This document shows, in pieces, positions 28,773-37,447 of a stretch of DNA of 64,000 bases (the stretch's first letter is position 1; each line of letters starts with the position of its first letter). The DNA is taken from the NCBI RefSeq assembly GCF_027925385.1, contig NZ_AP027142.1, positions 788,001 to 852,000 on the forward strand, written 5' to 3'. The translations under genes and the position numbers were made by a program. This DNA is from Methylocystis iwaonis. Its GTDB lineage: Bacteria; Pseudomonadota; Alphaproteobacteria; Rhizobiales; Beijerinckiaceae. The notes below the pieces were generated by a model. That model was not told the DNA's origin, did not search any database, and was given only the letters and a program-made list of their open reading frames with translations.

Positions 28773-29795
28773 TCAAATCTCTTCGAGCGCCGCCATCAAT
28801 GCGGCGAGGTCCTGCGGCAACTCGCTTTCGAACATCATCTCCTCGCCCGTGATCGGATGTTCGAAGCCGAGCGTCGCCGCGTGGAGCGCCTGCCGGCCGA
28901 GCTTCTCCACCGCCGCGCGCGCCGCCTCGGGGAGCTTGGCGACTTTGGTCTTGAACCCCGCGCCATAGGTCGAGTCGCCGATCAGCGGATGGCCGATATG
29001 CGCCATATGCACGCGGATCTGATGGGTTCGGCCCGTCTCGAGCTGGCAGCGGATCAGCGACGCGACGCCATAATCGGCGATCTTCTCCCAATGGGTGATC
29101 GCCTCGCGTCCGCGCGACTCCGACACGACGGCCATGCGCTCGCGCTGGATCGAGTGGCGGCCGAGATAGGTTTCGATCGTCCCATGCGCGCGGTCGGGGA
29201 CGCCCCAGACAAAGGCCAGATATTCGCGTGTAAGGGAGAGCGTGCGGCCGTGGTCGGCAAAGAGCGCCGAGAGGCCGTGATGCGCGGCGTCTGTTTTGGC
29301 GACGACGAGAAGGCCAGTCGTGTCCTTGTCGATGCGATGCACGATGCCAGGCTTCTTCACGCCCCCGACGCCGGAAAGGCTTTCCCCGCAATGGGCGATG
29401 AGCGCGTTGACCAGCGTGCCGCTCTCATGCCCGCTCGCGGGATGCACGACGAGTCCCGCCGGCTTGTCGATGACGATGAGATGCGCGTCCTCATGGACGA
29501 CATTGAGCGCAATATCCTCGGCTTGCGGCTCGGCGGGGGCGGGCGGCGGCACGTCGAGCGTCACGGCGTCGCCGGCTAAAAGCTTCTTCGCAGGATCACT
29601 GACGGCGGCGCCGCGGAGCGAGACGCGCCCCTCCTCGATCAGCGCCTTGATGCGGCTGCGGGAGAGATGCGCCTCGACGAGCTCCGGCCGCTCCGCCAGA
29701 AAGCGGTCGAGCCGCGCGCCGGTCTCGCCCTCCCCGACGACAAAACCGAAGCGTTCGCCCTCTGCGTCATTTTGCTGAATTTCATCCACCGTCAT
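28773..29795 (-). CDS. rluD: RluA-family rRNA pseudouridine synthase (RluD-like)
   Basis: A 340-residue enzyme. An S4 RNA-binding domain (ARLDRFLAERPELVEAHLSRSRIKALIEEGRVSLRG) precedes the catalytic domain with GIVHRIDKDTTGLLVVAKT, where the Asp of RIDKDTTG is the catalytic nucleophile. CQLETGRTHQIRVHMAHIGHPLIGD is the second family motif. The S4 plus RluA layout fits RluD, which modifies helix 69 of 23S rRNA; RluC is the alternative. GGAAG precedes ATG 29795. It is divergent from the flavoprotein gene with about 80 bases between. Confidence 0.9.
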   Translation of the reverse strand: MTVDEIQQNDAEGERFGFVVGEGETGARLDRFLAERPELVEAHLSRSRIKALIEEGRVSLRGAAVSDPAKKLLAGDAVTLDVPPPAPAEPQAEDIALNVVHEDAHLIVIDKPAGLVVHPASGHESGTLVNALIAHCGESLSGVGGVKKPGIVHRIDKDTTGLLVVAKTDAAHHGLSALFADHGRTLSLTREYLAFVWGVPDRAHGTIETYLGRHSIQRERMAVVSESRGREAITHWEKIADYGVASLIRCQLETGRTHQIRVHMAHIGHPLIGDSTYGAGFKTKVAKLPEAARAAVEKLGRQALHAATLGFEHPITGEEMMFESELPQDLAALMAALEEI

Positions 29796-29873
29796 ATAAA
29801 GTTTACTTCCGCTTGCAGGGGGCCCGTGCTAACTGGGGCGCAACAAAACGCCGGTCAAGAAGCGTGACAAGAG

Positions 29874-31238
29874 ATGGGACAAGTCCATCCCCCCTTCGCA
29901 TTTTCCGCCGCCGTTCGCGTGGAGGCCGCTCACATTAACGCCGCCGCCGCTCCGTTCTGCGCTGTGATCGGCGCCGGGCCCGCCGGGCTGTTCGCCGCCG
30001 AGGTCCTTGCCCGCGCTGGCGCGCGCGTCGTTATCTATGAGCACAAGCCGAGCCCCGCGCGCAAATTTTTGATGGCGGGCCGTGGCGGTCTCAATATTAC
30101 GCACAGTGAAAATCTCGACAGATTCGTCTCGCGCTACGGCGCGGCGGCGAAGCGTCTCGCGCCTTTCGTGCGCGCCTTTCCGCCTCAGGCGCTGCGCGAT
30201 TTCTGCGCCGAGCTCGGTGAGGCGACCTTCATCGGCAGCAGCGGCCGGGTCTTTCCGGCGAGCTTCAAGGCGTCGCCCTTGCTGCGCGGCTGGCTCACGC
30301 GTCTCGGCAAGCTCGGCGTGACCTTCGCTCTGCGGCACTCCTTCCTGGGCTTTGCCCAAGACGGCGCCCTGCGGCTGAGAGGTCCGGACGGACACGAATT
30401 CTCCCGGGCAGCCGGCGCCGTGGTGCTGGCGCTGGGCGGCGCCTCCTGGCCCAAGCTCGGCTCGGAGGGCGGCTGGGTCGGCCTTCTGAAAGCCGCAGGC
30501 ATCGAGGTGACGCCGCTATCGGCCGCAAACAGCGGCGCGCTTGTCCGCTGGAGTCCGATCTTCCGCGCCGATTTCGAGGGCCAGCCGATCAAGACTGTCC
30601 TGCTCCGCCACGGCGAGGCGACGGCGCGCGGCGATATGGTCGTGACCGCCAAGGGGCTCGAGGGCGGGCCGGTTTACGCACTCTCCTCGCGCCTGCGCGA
30701 GGCGGCGAAGACGGATGGCGCGACGACGCTTCTCGTCGATCTGCGCCCCGACACCAGCCAGGTCTGCCTCGCCCGCAAGCTGTCGCGTCGCCCGCCCAAA
30801 CAGTCTCACGCGACCTTCCTGCGCCGCGCCGGCTTCTCCAAGGCCGAGATCGGCCTTCTACGGGAGGCGCAGCCGGAGGGCTTGCCGCGAGACGCCGAGG
30901 CCCTGGCCACGCTGATCAAGAACGCGCCGCTCAAGGTCTCGGGAGTGGCCGGGCTGGAACGCGCCATTTCCACGGCGGGCGGCGTCGCCTTCGACGAGGT
31001 CGACGCCGATCTCATGCTGAGGAAAATGCCGGGCGTCTTCGTCGCCGGGGAAATGCTCGACTATGACGCGCCGACGGGCGGCTATTTGCTGCAGGCGGCG
31101 TTCGCCACGGGACGCGCCGCGGGCAGGGGCGCCGCCCGCTATCTGGGCTTGCTCGACGCGGCCGGTCAGGCGGGCTTGTCGCCGAGCCATTTGCCGAATT
31201 CTCGCGCGCCCGAGGCGTCGAACAAATACAGCGTGTAG
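29874..31238 (+). CDS. NAD(P)/FAD-dependent oxidoreductase (HI0933/BaiN-like)
   Basis: A 454-residue flavoprotein. CAVIGAGPAGLFAAEVLARAGARVVIYEH is the dinucleotide-binding motif; RKFLMAGRGGLNITHSE and VVLALGGASWPKLGSEGGW are typical of the HI0933/BaiN family, and VFVAGEMLDYDAPTGGYLLQAAFATGRAAG is the closing FAD motif. The substrate of this subfamily is unknown. The first 25 residues are not conserved-looking; a later start is possible. Its last 73 bases overlap the 3' end of the convergent DUF411 gene. Confidence 0.88.
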   Translation: MGQVHPPFAFSAAVRVEAAHINAAAAPFCAVIGAGPAGLFAAEVLARAGARVVIYEHKPSPARKFLMAGRGGLNITHSENLDRFVSRYGAAAKRLAPFVRAFPPQALRDFCAELGEATFIGSSGRVFPASFKASPLLRGWLTRLGKLGVTFALRHSFLGFAQDGALRLRGPDGHEFSRAAGAVVLALGGASWPKLGSEGGWVGLLKAAGIEVTPLSAANSGALVRWSPIFRADFEGQPIKTVLLRHGEATARGDMVVTAKGLEGGPVYALSSRLREAAKTDGATTLLVDLRPDTSQVCLARKLSRRPPKQSHATFLRRAGFSKAEIGLLREAQPEGLPRDAEALATLIKNAPLKVSGVAGLERAISTAGGVAFDEVDADLMLRKMPGVFVAGEMLDYDAPTGGYLLQAAFATGRAAGRGAARYLGLLDAAGQAGLSPSHLPNSRAPEASNKYSV

Positions 31239-31636
31239 GTCTCCGGCGGGCCCATCTCCATGCCGGGCGAACCCATCGGCATGCCGGGCGCGGCGACGCC
31301 CGTGACCTTTGGGCGGTCCTTCAGCAATTGCGCGACGGCCTGCGGCGGCACATGGCCTTCGATGACGTAGCCGTCCAGCTCAGCGGTGTGGCAGGACGTC
31401 ATTTGCTCCGGCACGCCGAGCTTGGCTTTCAAAATGTTCATGTCGGGCTCTTTGATCTCTTCCACGATGAAGCCCGCGGCGCGCATGCGCTCGGCCCAGC
31501 CGCCGCAGCAACTGCAGGTCGGGCTCTTGTGCACGATCATCTTCTTGGCGTCCTCGGCGCGCGCGGCGCCCGAGAGAAGCGCGCCAGCGGCGGCGAAAAA
31601 GAGCGTCGCCTGGCGACGGGAAATGTCGAGCGGCAC
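31166..31636 (-). CDS. DUF411 metal-binding periplasmic protein
   Basis: A 156-residue exported protein. The leader (RRQATLFFAAAGALLSGAARA) has a twin-arginine-like start. The mature part opens with MIVHKSPTCSCCGGWAERMRAAGF; the CSCC cluster and the later SCHTAELDGYVIEGHVPPQAV motif define DUF411. Family members are often linked to copper handling. A Met-rich loop (AAPGMPMGSPGMEMGPPE) adds possible copper ligands. The start codon is GTG 31636 with AAGGAA upstream. Confidence 0.88.
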   Translation of the reverse strand: MPLDISRRQATLFFAAAGALLSGAARAEDAKKMIVHKSPTCSCCGGWAERMRAAGFIVEEIKEPDMNILKAKLGVPEQMTSCHTAELDGYVIEGHVPPQAVAQLLKDRPKVTGVAAPGMPMGSPGMEMGPPETYTLYLFDASGAREFGKWLGDKPA

Positions 31637-31760
31637 AGATAGGTTCCTTTGTCCGGTTAGGTCTCATGCCGAAGGTAGCGCGACATTACCGAACTTTAAA
31701 TTGCCGCGCGCGAGCTGAGACGAAACAATCCGGGGCGTGGACAGTGATTTAGGACATCTC

Positions 31761-32282
31761 ATGCGTCAGTCTCTTCTTGTTATCGCCACAGCCTTCTCTC
31801 TTTGCGGCGCGGCGGCCGCGCAAGCGGCGAACGCCGAGCCATTCGCGCATCCGCCGCACCCCTCCGCGCAGGACATCGCCGCCTTTTCCGACGCCCGCAT
31901 CGCCGCATTGAAGGCGGGTCTCCAACTCAAATCCGACCAGGAGAAAAACTGGCCTGCGCTCGAGACGGCGCTGCGCGACATCGCCAAGGCGCGCATCGCG
32001 CATCTCGCCGAGAGGCGCGACAAGGCGCCGCCGGCTCCTGACTCGGACGCCCTCGGCGCCTTGCAGCGGCGCGCGCAACATATGGTCGCGCACGCCGGCG
32101 AATTGGATAAGATCGCCGCCGCCGCCAAGCCGCTCTACGACAGCCTCGACGAGGCGCAGAAGCGCCGCTTCGGCGCGCTCGTCGAAGGGGCGGTCGATCC
32201 GCATCGGGGCCATATGGGAGGCCACCACCCGGGGCATATGGGCGGCAGGGGACCGGGAGAGTTCGGCGCCGGTCCCGACTGA
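31761..32282 (+). CDS. Spy/CpxP-like periplasmic protein
   Basis: A 173-residue protein with a signal peptide (LLVIATAFSLCGAAAAQAANA). The helical mature part contains ARIAALKAGLQLKSDQEKNWPALETALRDIAKAR, which matches the LTxxQ-type helical repeat of the Spy/CpxP family, and YDSLDEAQKRRFGALVEG, the second repeat. The tail is His/Gly/Met-rich (HRGHMGGHHPGHMGGRG), so metal binding is plausible. Family members act as ATP-independent chaperones in envelope stress. AGGA precedes ATG 31761. It is divergent from the DUF411 gene. Confidence 0.82.
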   Translation: MRQSLLVIATAFSLCGAAAAQAANAEPFAHPPHPSAQDIAAFSDARIAALKAGLQLKSDQEKNWPALETALRDIAKARIAHLAERRDKAPPAPDSDALGALQRRAQHMVAHAGELDKIAAAAKPLYDSLDEAQKRRFGALVEGAVDPHRGHMGGHHPGHMGGRGPGEFGAGPD

Positions 32283-32290
32283 TCGATGAG

Positions 32291-32437
32291 GCGCGTCTGA
32301 AGACGCGCGGTCCGCGCGATGGACCGCGAGCCTTCAGGCTCGCATTCTGCGCCCGTCTCACAAGGCGAATGCGCCATCGCCGCTTTGTCAACAGTTTGAG
32401 CGCGCCTGAAGGCGCGCGGTCCGGCCTTCAGGCTCGC
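32291..32437. repeat. family D hairpin cluster with variant stems
   Basis: GCGCGTCTGAAGACGCGC (32291-32308), GCGAGCCTTCAGGCTCGC (32326-32343), GCGCGCCTGAAGGCGCGC (32400-32417) and a half copy CCTTCAGGCTCGC ending at 32437. The TGAA/TTCA loop is constant, while the stem sequence differs between copies with both arms changed together. CGGTCC and GGACCG flank them. Confidence 0.8.
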
Positions 32438-32468
32438 ATTTTCACCGCAGCCGGGCTTTAATCGGCCC

Positions 32469-33266
32469 ATGCTGCCCTCTTGCTTCTGGTCCGAGCTTTC
32501 CCTGCGCGACATGCGCGCGCATGACATGTCCGGCGTCATCGCCGTGCTGCCCATCGCCGCCGTCGAGCAGCATGGCCCGCATCTGCCGCTCGGCGTCGAC
32601 GCCATGATCATGGAGGGGTGCATCGAGCGCGTCGCGGCGCGCCTGCCCGAAGACCTCGACGCCGTCTTCCTGCCGATGCAGAGCGTCGGCGTCTCGCTCG
32701 AACACCGCGACTTCCCCGGCACCTTATGGCTGTCGCAGGAGACGGCTTCTCGTATGCTCCTCGACATCGCCGAAGGCGTCGCGCGCGCCGGCGTGAAGAA
32801 GCTCGTGCTGATGAATTCGCACGGCGGCAATTCCGCGCTGATCTCCACGGTCGCGCTCGAACTGCGGGCGCGTTTCGGTCTTCTCGCCGTCACCTGCTCC
32901 TGGGCGCGTTTCGGTTATCCCGACGGGCTCTTCTCGGCGCAGGAGGAGCGCCACGGCATTCATGGCGGCGAGATCGAGACTTCGCTGATGCTCGCCTTCC
33001 GACCGGAGCTGGTCGACATGGGGCGCGCCAAGAATTTCCCGCCGGCGACGCTCGATTTCGAGCGCGACTTCGCCTGGCTGCGCGCCGATCGGCCGGCGGG
33101 CTTCGGGTGGCTGACGCAGGATCTGTCGCCCTCGGGCGCCATGGGCGACGCCTCCAAGGCGACGGCCGAAAAGGGCGAGGCGACGGCGGATTATTGGGCG
33201 ACGGCTTTCATCGAATTGCTGCGCGACGTGGAGGCTTTCGACCTCGCGCGCTTGAAGAGCGAATAG
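32469..33266 (+). CDS. creatininase family metallohydrolase
   Basis: A 265-residue enzyme of the creatininase fold. IAAVEQHGPHLPLGVDAMIMEG supplies Glu, His and Asp metal ligands; VLMNSHGGNSALI and IHGGEIETSLMLAFRPELVD carry the remaining His and Glu. Members hydrolyse creatinine or other amides, or act in F420, mycofactocin and riboflavin-type pathways. No pathway partner is adjacent, so the substrate is unknown. The start at 32469 fits the family length. Confidence 0.9.
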   Translation: MLPSCFWSELSLRDMRAHDMSGVIAVLPIAAVEQHGPHLPLGVDAMIMEGCIERVAARLPEDLDAVFLPMQSVGVSLEHRDFPGTLWLSQETASRMLLDIAEGVARAGVKKLVLMNSHGGNSALISTVALELRARFGLLAVTCSWARFGYPDGLFSAQEERHGIHGGEIETSLMLAFRPELVDMGRAKNFPPATLDFERDFAWLRADRPAGFGWLTQDLSPSGAMGDASKATAEKGEATADYWATAFIELLRDVEAFDLARLKSE

Positions 33267-33321
33267 CGCCCCTGGCGTATGGAGCAATGCAGGCGGCGCG
33301 CGCGCCGAAAGGAGGCTTCCG

Positions 33322-34182
33322 ATGAGCGTCGAGAAGATCGCGCCGCTGCCGCCCGTGGCGACAGATACGCAAAGCTTGCGCGTCGCCCATCGCCCGCCGG
33401 TCACGCCGACGACGGCCCCCGCCGCGCTTGCGCCGATAACCGCCGGCGCCCTGGCCGAGGGCATGTCGCATCTTTTCGACAGCCTCGTCCTTCCTCTGCC
33501 GGATATAGACAGCGGCGAGGACCGCTTGCTGTCGGCCGCTGTCGCCAAGGCCTCCTATGCGCAGGAGGCGGCTCGGCCGATGAATGCGGAGCTGCGCGAC
33601 GGCCGGCTGACCGAAGAGTCGATCCTGCGCGAAGTCGAGTTCTTGCTGCGGGGCGCGGCGGAGGAGCGCGGCGTCCCCGTCCGCCGGCTGATCGAGACCG
33701 CGAGCCAGATTTCGCCCGATCGGCTGCCGTCGCAAAATTCGCCTCAGTCCGCCTATGCGCTGAAGGCGCGCGTGCCCGCCTATGACACCGGCGGCGGCGT
33801 GCGCTTGTTCGATCTCTATCTGGCGCGCGTCGACGCCGACCGGTGGGAGGCGACTGCATTTGCGCATGAGCCGGCCAGAGGCGGGGCGGCCTTTCCCTAT
33901 CAGGCGCCCACGATCGACACCTATCGCCTGCTCATCGACCCCGGCGCGGGGCTCGTTCTCGCCAGCGTCATGGAGCAAGTGATTCCGCGCCCCATCGTGC
34001 GGCCGTCCGATACGCCAATTCTTTCCCCAACGGCCCTGCGCGGCATGGTGATCGCGGCGGTTCTAGCGGCGATCGCGCTGCTGCTGGCCAATCTATTTTC
34101 CTGGCGCATTGCGGCGCTTTTCGCCGCTGCGGGGGTCGGCTTCCTGGCGCGCGTCCTCTTCGAGCGGAAGCCGCGCTCCTAG
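33322..34182 (+). CDS. C-terminally anchored membrane protein of unknown function
   Basis: A 286-residue protein without a signal peptide. The soluble part (residues 1-225) has a Pro/Ala-rich start followed by a mixed alpha/beta region (LLSAAVAKASYAQEAARPMNAEL, VRLFDLYLARVDADRWEA). Two hydrophobic helices close the protein (RGMVIAAVLAAIALLLANLF and WRIAALFAAAGVGFLARVLF). No family is recognised. AAAGGAGG lies about six bases before ATG 33322. It follows the creatininase-type gene by 55 bases and may share its transcript. Confidence 0.65.
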   Translation: MSVEKIAPLPPVATDTQSLRVAHRPPVTPTTAPAALAPITAGALAEGMSHLFDSLVLPLPDIDSGEDRLLSAAVAKASYAQEAARPMNAELRDGRLTEESILREVEFLLRGAAEERGVPVRRLIETASQISPDRLPSQNSPQSAYALKARVPAYDTGGGVRLFDLYLARVDADRWEATAFAHEPARGGAAFPYQAPTIDTYRLLIDPGAGLVLASVMEQVIPRPIVRPSDTPILSPTALRGMVIAAVLAAIALLLANLFSWRIAALFAAAGVGFLARVLFERKPRS

Positions 34183-34190
34183 CAATGTCC

Positions 34191-34393
34191 TCGTCATGGC
34201 CGGGCTTGTCCCGGCTATCCACGCCGAGCGAATGACAGCAAACGCTGGGCATTCATGGGAATGTTTGCGTCGACGAGAGGCAACAGGACTTCCAAGATCG
34301 CAAACCCCGCAAGAACTTAATCCATAGCGACGACACCCCAAGTTTTGCCGTGCCCCTCGGCGTGGGTGGCCGGGACGAGCCCGGCCATGACGG
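34191..34393. repeat. family C inverted repeat pair (copy 2)
   Basis: TCGTCATGGCCGGGCTTGTC and CATCCACGCC-like TATCCACGCC at the left are mirrored by GGCGTGGGTGGCCGGGACGA and GCCCGGCCATGACGG at the right, about 130 bases apart. It fills most of the 328-base gap before the channel gene; nothing else was recognised there. Confidence 0.8.
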
Positions 34394-34510
34394 TCCCCGA
34401 GATGTGTGGCTCTAACTGGAAAGCGCCGTGCCGCACATTAGTCGAGCTGCTTGAGCTTCAAACTCTCCTAAGCTAGGCCAAAGCCTAAGTTTGGCCCGAC
34501 GAGGGAAAAA

Positions 34511-37231
34511 ATGGATAAACAAAATGTCGTTCGGCAATCCCGGACGACTTCGCTCTGGCAGCCGGCGTTAGCGGCTCTGGCGGTGGCGCTGGCGGTGATC
34601 GTCGCGGCGGTCGTCGCCGAAAGGATCGACCGCAATAATTGGCTGGAAAAACAGCGCGAGGATGCGGTCGTCGAGCTGGAGGCGATGAGCAGCGGCGCGA
34701 CGCGCGACCTCACGCAAAAGGTCGCCGTCGTGCAGGGCCTCAGCGCATTGGTCGGGGCTAATCCGAATATCGACCAGCAAGCCTTCGCCAATTACATCCG
34801 CCCGTTCATCCGCGAGAATCCCGACCTGCGCCGGGTGTTCCTGGTCAAGAACGGGAAAGTCGCGCGGATCGAGCCCTATACCGAAAACCGCGCGGCGATC
34901 GATCGCATCGAGACGCATATTCTGGCCTCCGAACCCGCCATCGCGCGGGCGATCGAGAAAGGGGCGCCGGCGCTGGTCGGTCCCTTCGCGCTGCGCGACG
35001 GCGAGCCGGGCTTGCTCTACACGCGTCCGGTTTTCACGGAAGGATCGCCGGGCCCCGGCGCCAAGCCCGCTTTCGTCGGCTTGACCGTCGAGGCGGGCCC
35101 CAACATCGAATGCAAGCTCGGGCTGTGCGAGCCCCGCCCGAAATACCGCATGGCGATGAAGATTTTCGTCGATCAGCAATATCGCGGGATGTTGCGCGGC
35201 GATCCGAACCTCTTCGACGCCGCCGCGCAGCCGGCGCTCGGCGCCATACGTTTCCCCGGCGTGCGGATCGAGCTTGCCGCGCTGCCGTCGGACGGATGGA
35301 GCCAGGACTCGCCAAATCGCTGGATGATCCGTGGGCTCGCGCTTCTTCTTTCCCTGTTTTGTGGAACGGTGGCCTTCGTCTGGCTGCGCGGCGCGACGGG
35401 CTTGCCGCTCGGCAGCCGCCTTTGGGCCTTCGGGGCGTCGGCTTCCGTCTTTCTGGTTCTCCTCGGGCTCGCCACGATCCTCGATCGGCTGGAAGTGAGC
35501 CGCGCAGCCGGCGCCTCGCGCGACGCCATGCAGAAAGAGCTCGCGCTCGTCACCAGCCGTGCGACGCGCGACGTGACGGAAGAATTGTCGGTCAGCAGCA
35601 ATCTGTCGGCCTTTGTCTCGGCGCATCCGGACTTCTCCGAGGCCGAGTTCCGCCAGTTCGCCCAGCGGCTCCGGCGCGCGAACCCCGACCTCATGTCGAT
35701 TCGTCTGGCGCGCGGCGGCAAGATCAGCCAGGTCGAACCCGCGGACTCGATCGACCAGGCGCTGATCGGCCATGATCTGGCGCATTCCGCCGCCGACGCC
35801 GCCGCCAATCAGCGCGCCATAGAGACGGGAATCCCCGTGTTCTCAGGCCCGGTGAACATGCCCAATGGCGATCAGGCGTTCCTCTATCGGCGGCCCGTGT
35901 TCCTGGGAGATCAGCGGCCGTCCGCCGACAATTTCTGGGGCTTCTCCACGGTGCTGATCGACCGCAAGGCGCTCGTCTGCCATCTGGGGATTTGCGCCGA
36001 TGCGCAGAAATACCGCTTCGCCATGCGCCTGGAGCAGGACGGCGCGCCGCAACCGGCTTTCCAGGGCGATCAGAAGCTCTTCGACGAGGGGTCGGACGCG
36101 CTGGCGACGGCAGTGCGCCTGCCGGGCGCGCAAATCGACATCGCCGCCGTTCCGTTCGAGGGCTGGTCGGGCGGCGCCGACCGCCGCTGGCTGATCTGGA
36201 CTCTGGCGATCCCCTTCGCCTTCGCATCCGCCGGCGGGTTGCTGTTCGTCTTTGCCCGCTGGCCGGAGGCGAGCTTGCGCGTCTTGGTCGGATTAGCGGC
36301 CGTCGCCGGCGGCAATATTCTGGCTTATCTCGCGCCCGACATCGAATCGCTGGTGCGGTCGACAGGGCTCGGCGTCGAGAAGGCTGTCTGGCCGAGCATC
36401 GTCGCCTGGATCGCCTTTTCTTGCGCCTACACCTTTAATTCCTGGCTCGAGGGCCATGTCTGGAAACAGGTCGCCGACGCCGCCGATCCGCAGCGCGCGC
36501 CGGCGATCCTGAGGTCGATCGTTTCCTTCCTGATCTATGGCGTCGCCCTCCTCTGGGCGGGTCATTTTTTGTTCGGCCTAGATCTGCAAGGCGTGGGGCT
36601 TACCTCCGGGGTCGTCGGGATCGTGGTTGGTCTCGCGATCCAGAAACTCATTCTCGACTTCTTCGCCGGCGTCATGATCGGCATGGAGAAACCTTTCGTG
36701 CTCGGCGACTGGATCGAGCTCTCGAAAGGTGAGATTCGCGGCATGGTCACGGAGATGACTTGGCGCACCACCACGATCCGCACGACCGCGCCGGACTATG
36801 TGATGGTGCCCAACTCGGTGCTCGCCGGGGCGACGATCGTCAATCGCTCCCGTCCGGCCTCCTGGTCGGAGTCGACCATCATTATCTCGACCTTCGCCGG
36901 CGTTCCGACCGCTCATGTTCGCAAGGCGCTGGAAGAGGCGATCGCAGCCGCGCTTCCCCATATCGACAACATCAGCCGTGAGAGAGCGCCCCGCGTCGAC
37001 GTCTACGACAGCAAGGAAGGCCAGATTCAATATATCCTGCGCTTCTACGTCCACTTCGGGCTGAAGAGCGACGCACCGGCGAAAAGCGCCTTGCTCGCGG
37101 CGATTCAAGCCGCCTTTGTCGCGCATGACATCGAATTCGCGTGGGGTAGAACGGGCCGCCCCGAAAAGAAAACGCCGACGCTCAACGGCGACGGCGCGAT
37201 GAAGCCGGTCGGCGCTTTCGAGCTTGGCTAA
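34511..37231 (+). CDS. MscS-type channel with two periplasmic CHASE-like sensor regions
   Basis: A 906-residue membrane protein. A first helix (residues 18-37) is followed by a CHASE-like region (about 45-270, with FIRENPDLRRVFLVKNGKV and PALVGPFALRDGEPGLLYTRPVF), two helices (273-325) and a second similar region (about 335-560, with RRANPDLMSIRLARGGKIS and PVFSGPVNMPNGDQAFLYRRPVF). Further helices and an MscS module close it: GLAIQKLILDFFAGVMIGMEKPFVLGDWIEL is the pore helix plus start of the beta domain. CHASE regions bind small extracellular ligands in kinases and cyclases; here they would gate a small-conductance channel. The MscS call is firm and the CHASE call is by pattern. Confidence 0.82.
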   Translation: MDKQNVVRQSRTTSLWQPALAALAVALAVIVAAVVAERIDRNNWLEKQREDAVVELEAMSSGATRDLTQKVAVVQGLSALVGANPNIDQQAFANYIRPFIRENPDLRRVFLVKNGKVARIEPYTENRAAIDRIETHILASEPAIARAIEKGAPALVGPFALRDGEPGLLYTRPVFTEGSPGPGAKPAFVGLTVEAGPNIECKLGLCEPRPKYRMAMKIFVDQQYRGMLRGDPNLFDAAAQPALGAIRFPGVRIELAALPSDGWSQDSPNRWMIRGLALLLSLFCGTVAFVWLRGATGLPLGSRLWAFGASASVFLVLLGLATILDRLEVSRAAGASRDAMQKELALVTSRATRDVTEELSVSSNLSAFVSAHPDFSEAEFRQFAQRLRRANPDLMSIRLARGGKISQVEPADSIDQALIGHDLAHSAADAAANQRAIETGIPVFSGPVNMPNGDQAFLYRRPVFLGDQRPSADNFWGFSTVLIDRKALVCHLGICADAQKYRFAMRLEQDGAPQPAFQGDQKLFDEGSDALATAVRLPGAQIDIAAVPFEGWSGGADRRWLIWTLAIPFAFASAGGLLFVFARWPEASLRVLVGLAAVAGGNILAYLAPDIESLVRSTGLGVEKAVWPSIVAWIAFSCAYTFNSWLEGHVWKQVADAADPQRAPAILRSIVSFLIYGVALLWAGHFLFGLDLQGVGLTSGVVGIVVGLAIQKLILDFFAGVMIGMEKPFVLGDWIELSKGEIRGMVTEMTWRTTTIRTTAPDYVMVPNSVLAGATIVNRSRPASWSESTIIISTFAGVPTAHVRKALEEAIAAALPHIDNISRERAPRVDVYDSKEGQIQYILRFYVHFGLKSDAPAKSALLAAIQAAFVAHDIEFAWGRTGRPEKKTPTLNGDGAMKPVGAFELG

Positions 37232-37288
37232 GTTGAGGGGGCGGCGTTCGGGGCGTCCGCCAGCCGGGGCTTCGAATTCGGGCGAACA

Positions 37289-37432
37289 CCGTCATGGCCG
37301 CGCTTGTCGCGGCCATCCACGCCGCGCCGACACGAAAAAGCTGGGAACATGAGCGGAAGAACGCCGCTTCTTCTCCCCGCGTGTCGCAATGTCCTGGCGT
37401 GGATGCCCGCGACAAGCGCGGGCATGACGCGG
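37289..37432. repeat. family C inverted repeat pair (copy 3)
   Basis: CCGTCATGGCCGCGCTTGTC and GCGGCCATCCACGCC at the left are mirrored by GGCGTGGATGCCCGCGACAA and GCGCGGGCATGACGCGG at the right. The element lies between two convergent genes. Confidence 0.8.
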
Positions 37433-37447
37433 CTCCTGGCCTGCGCC

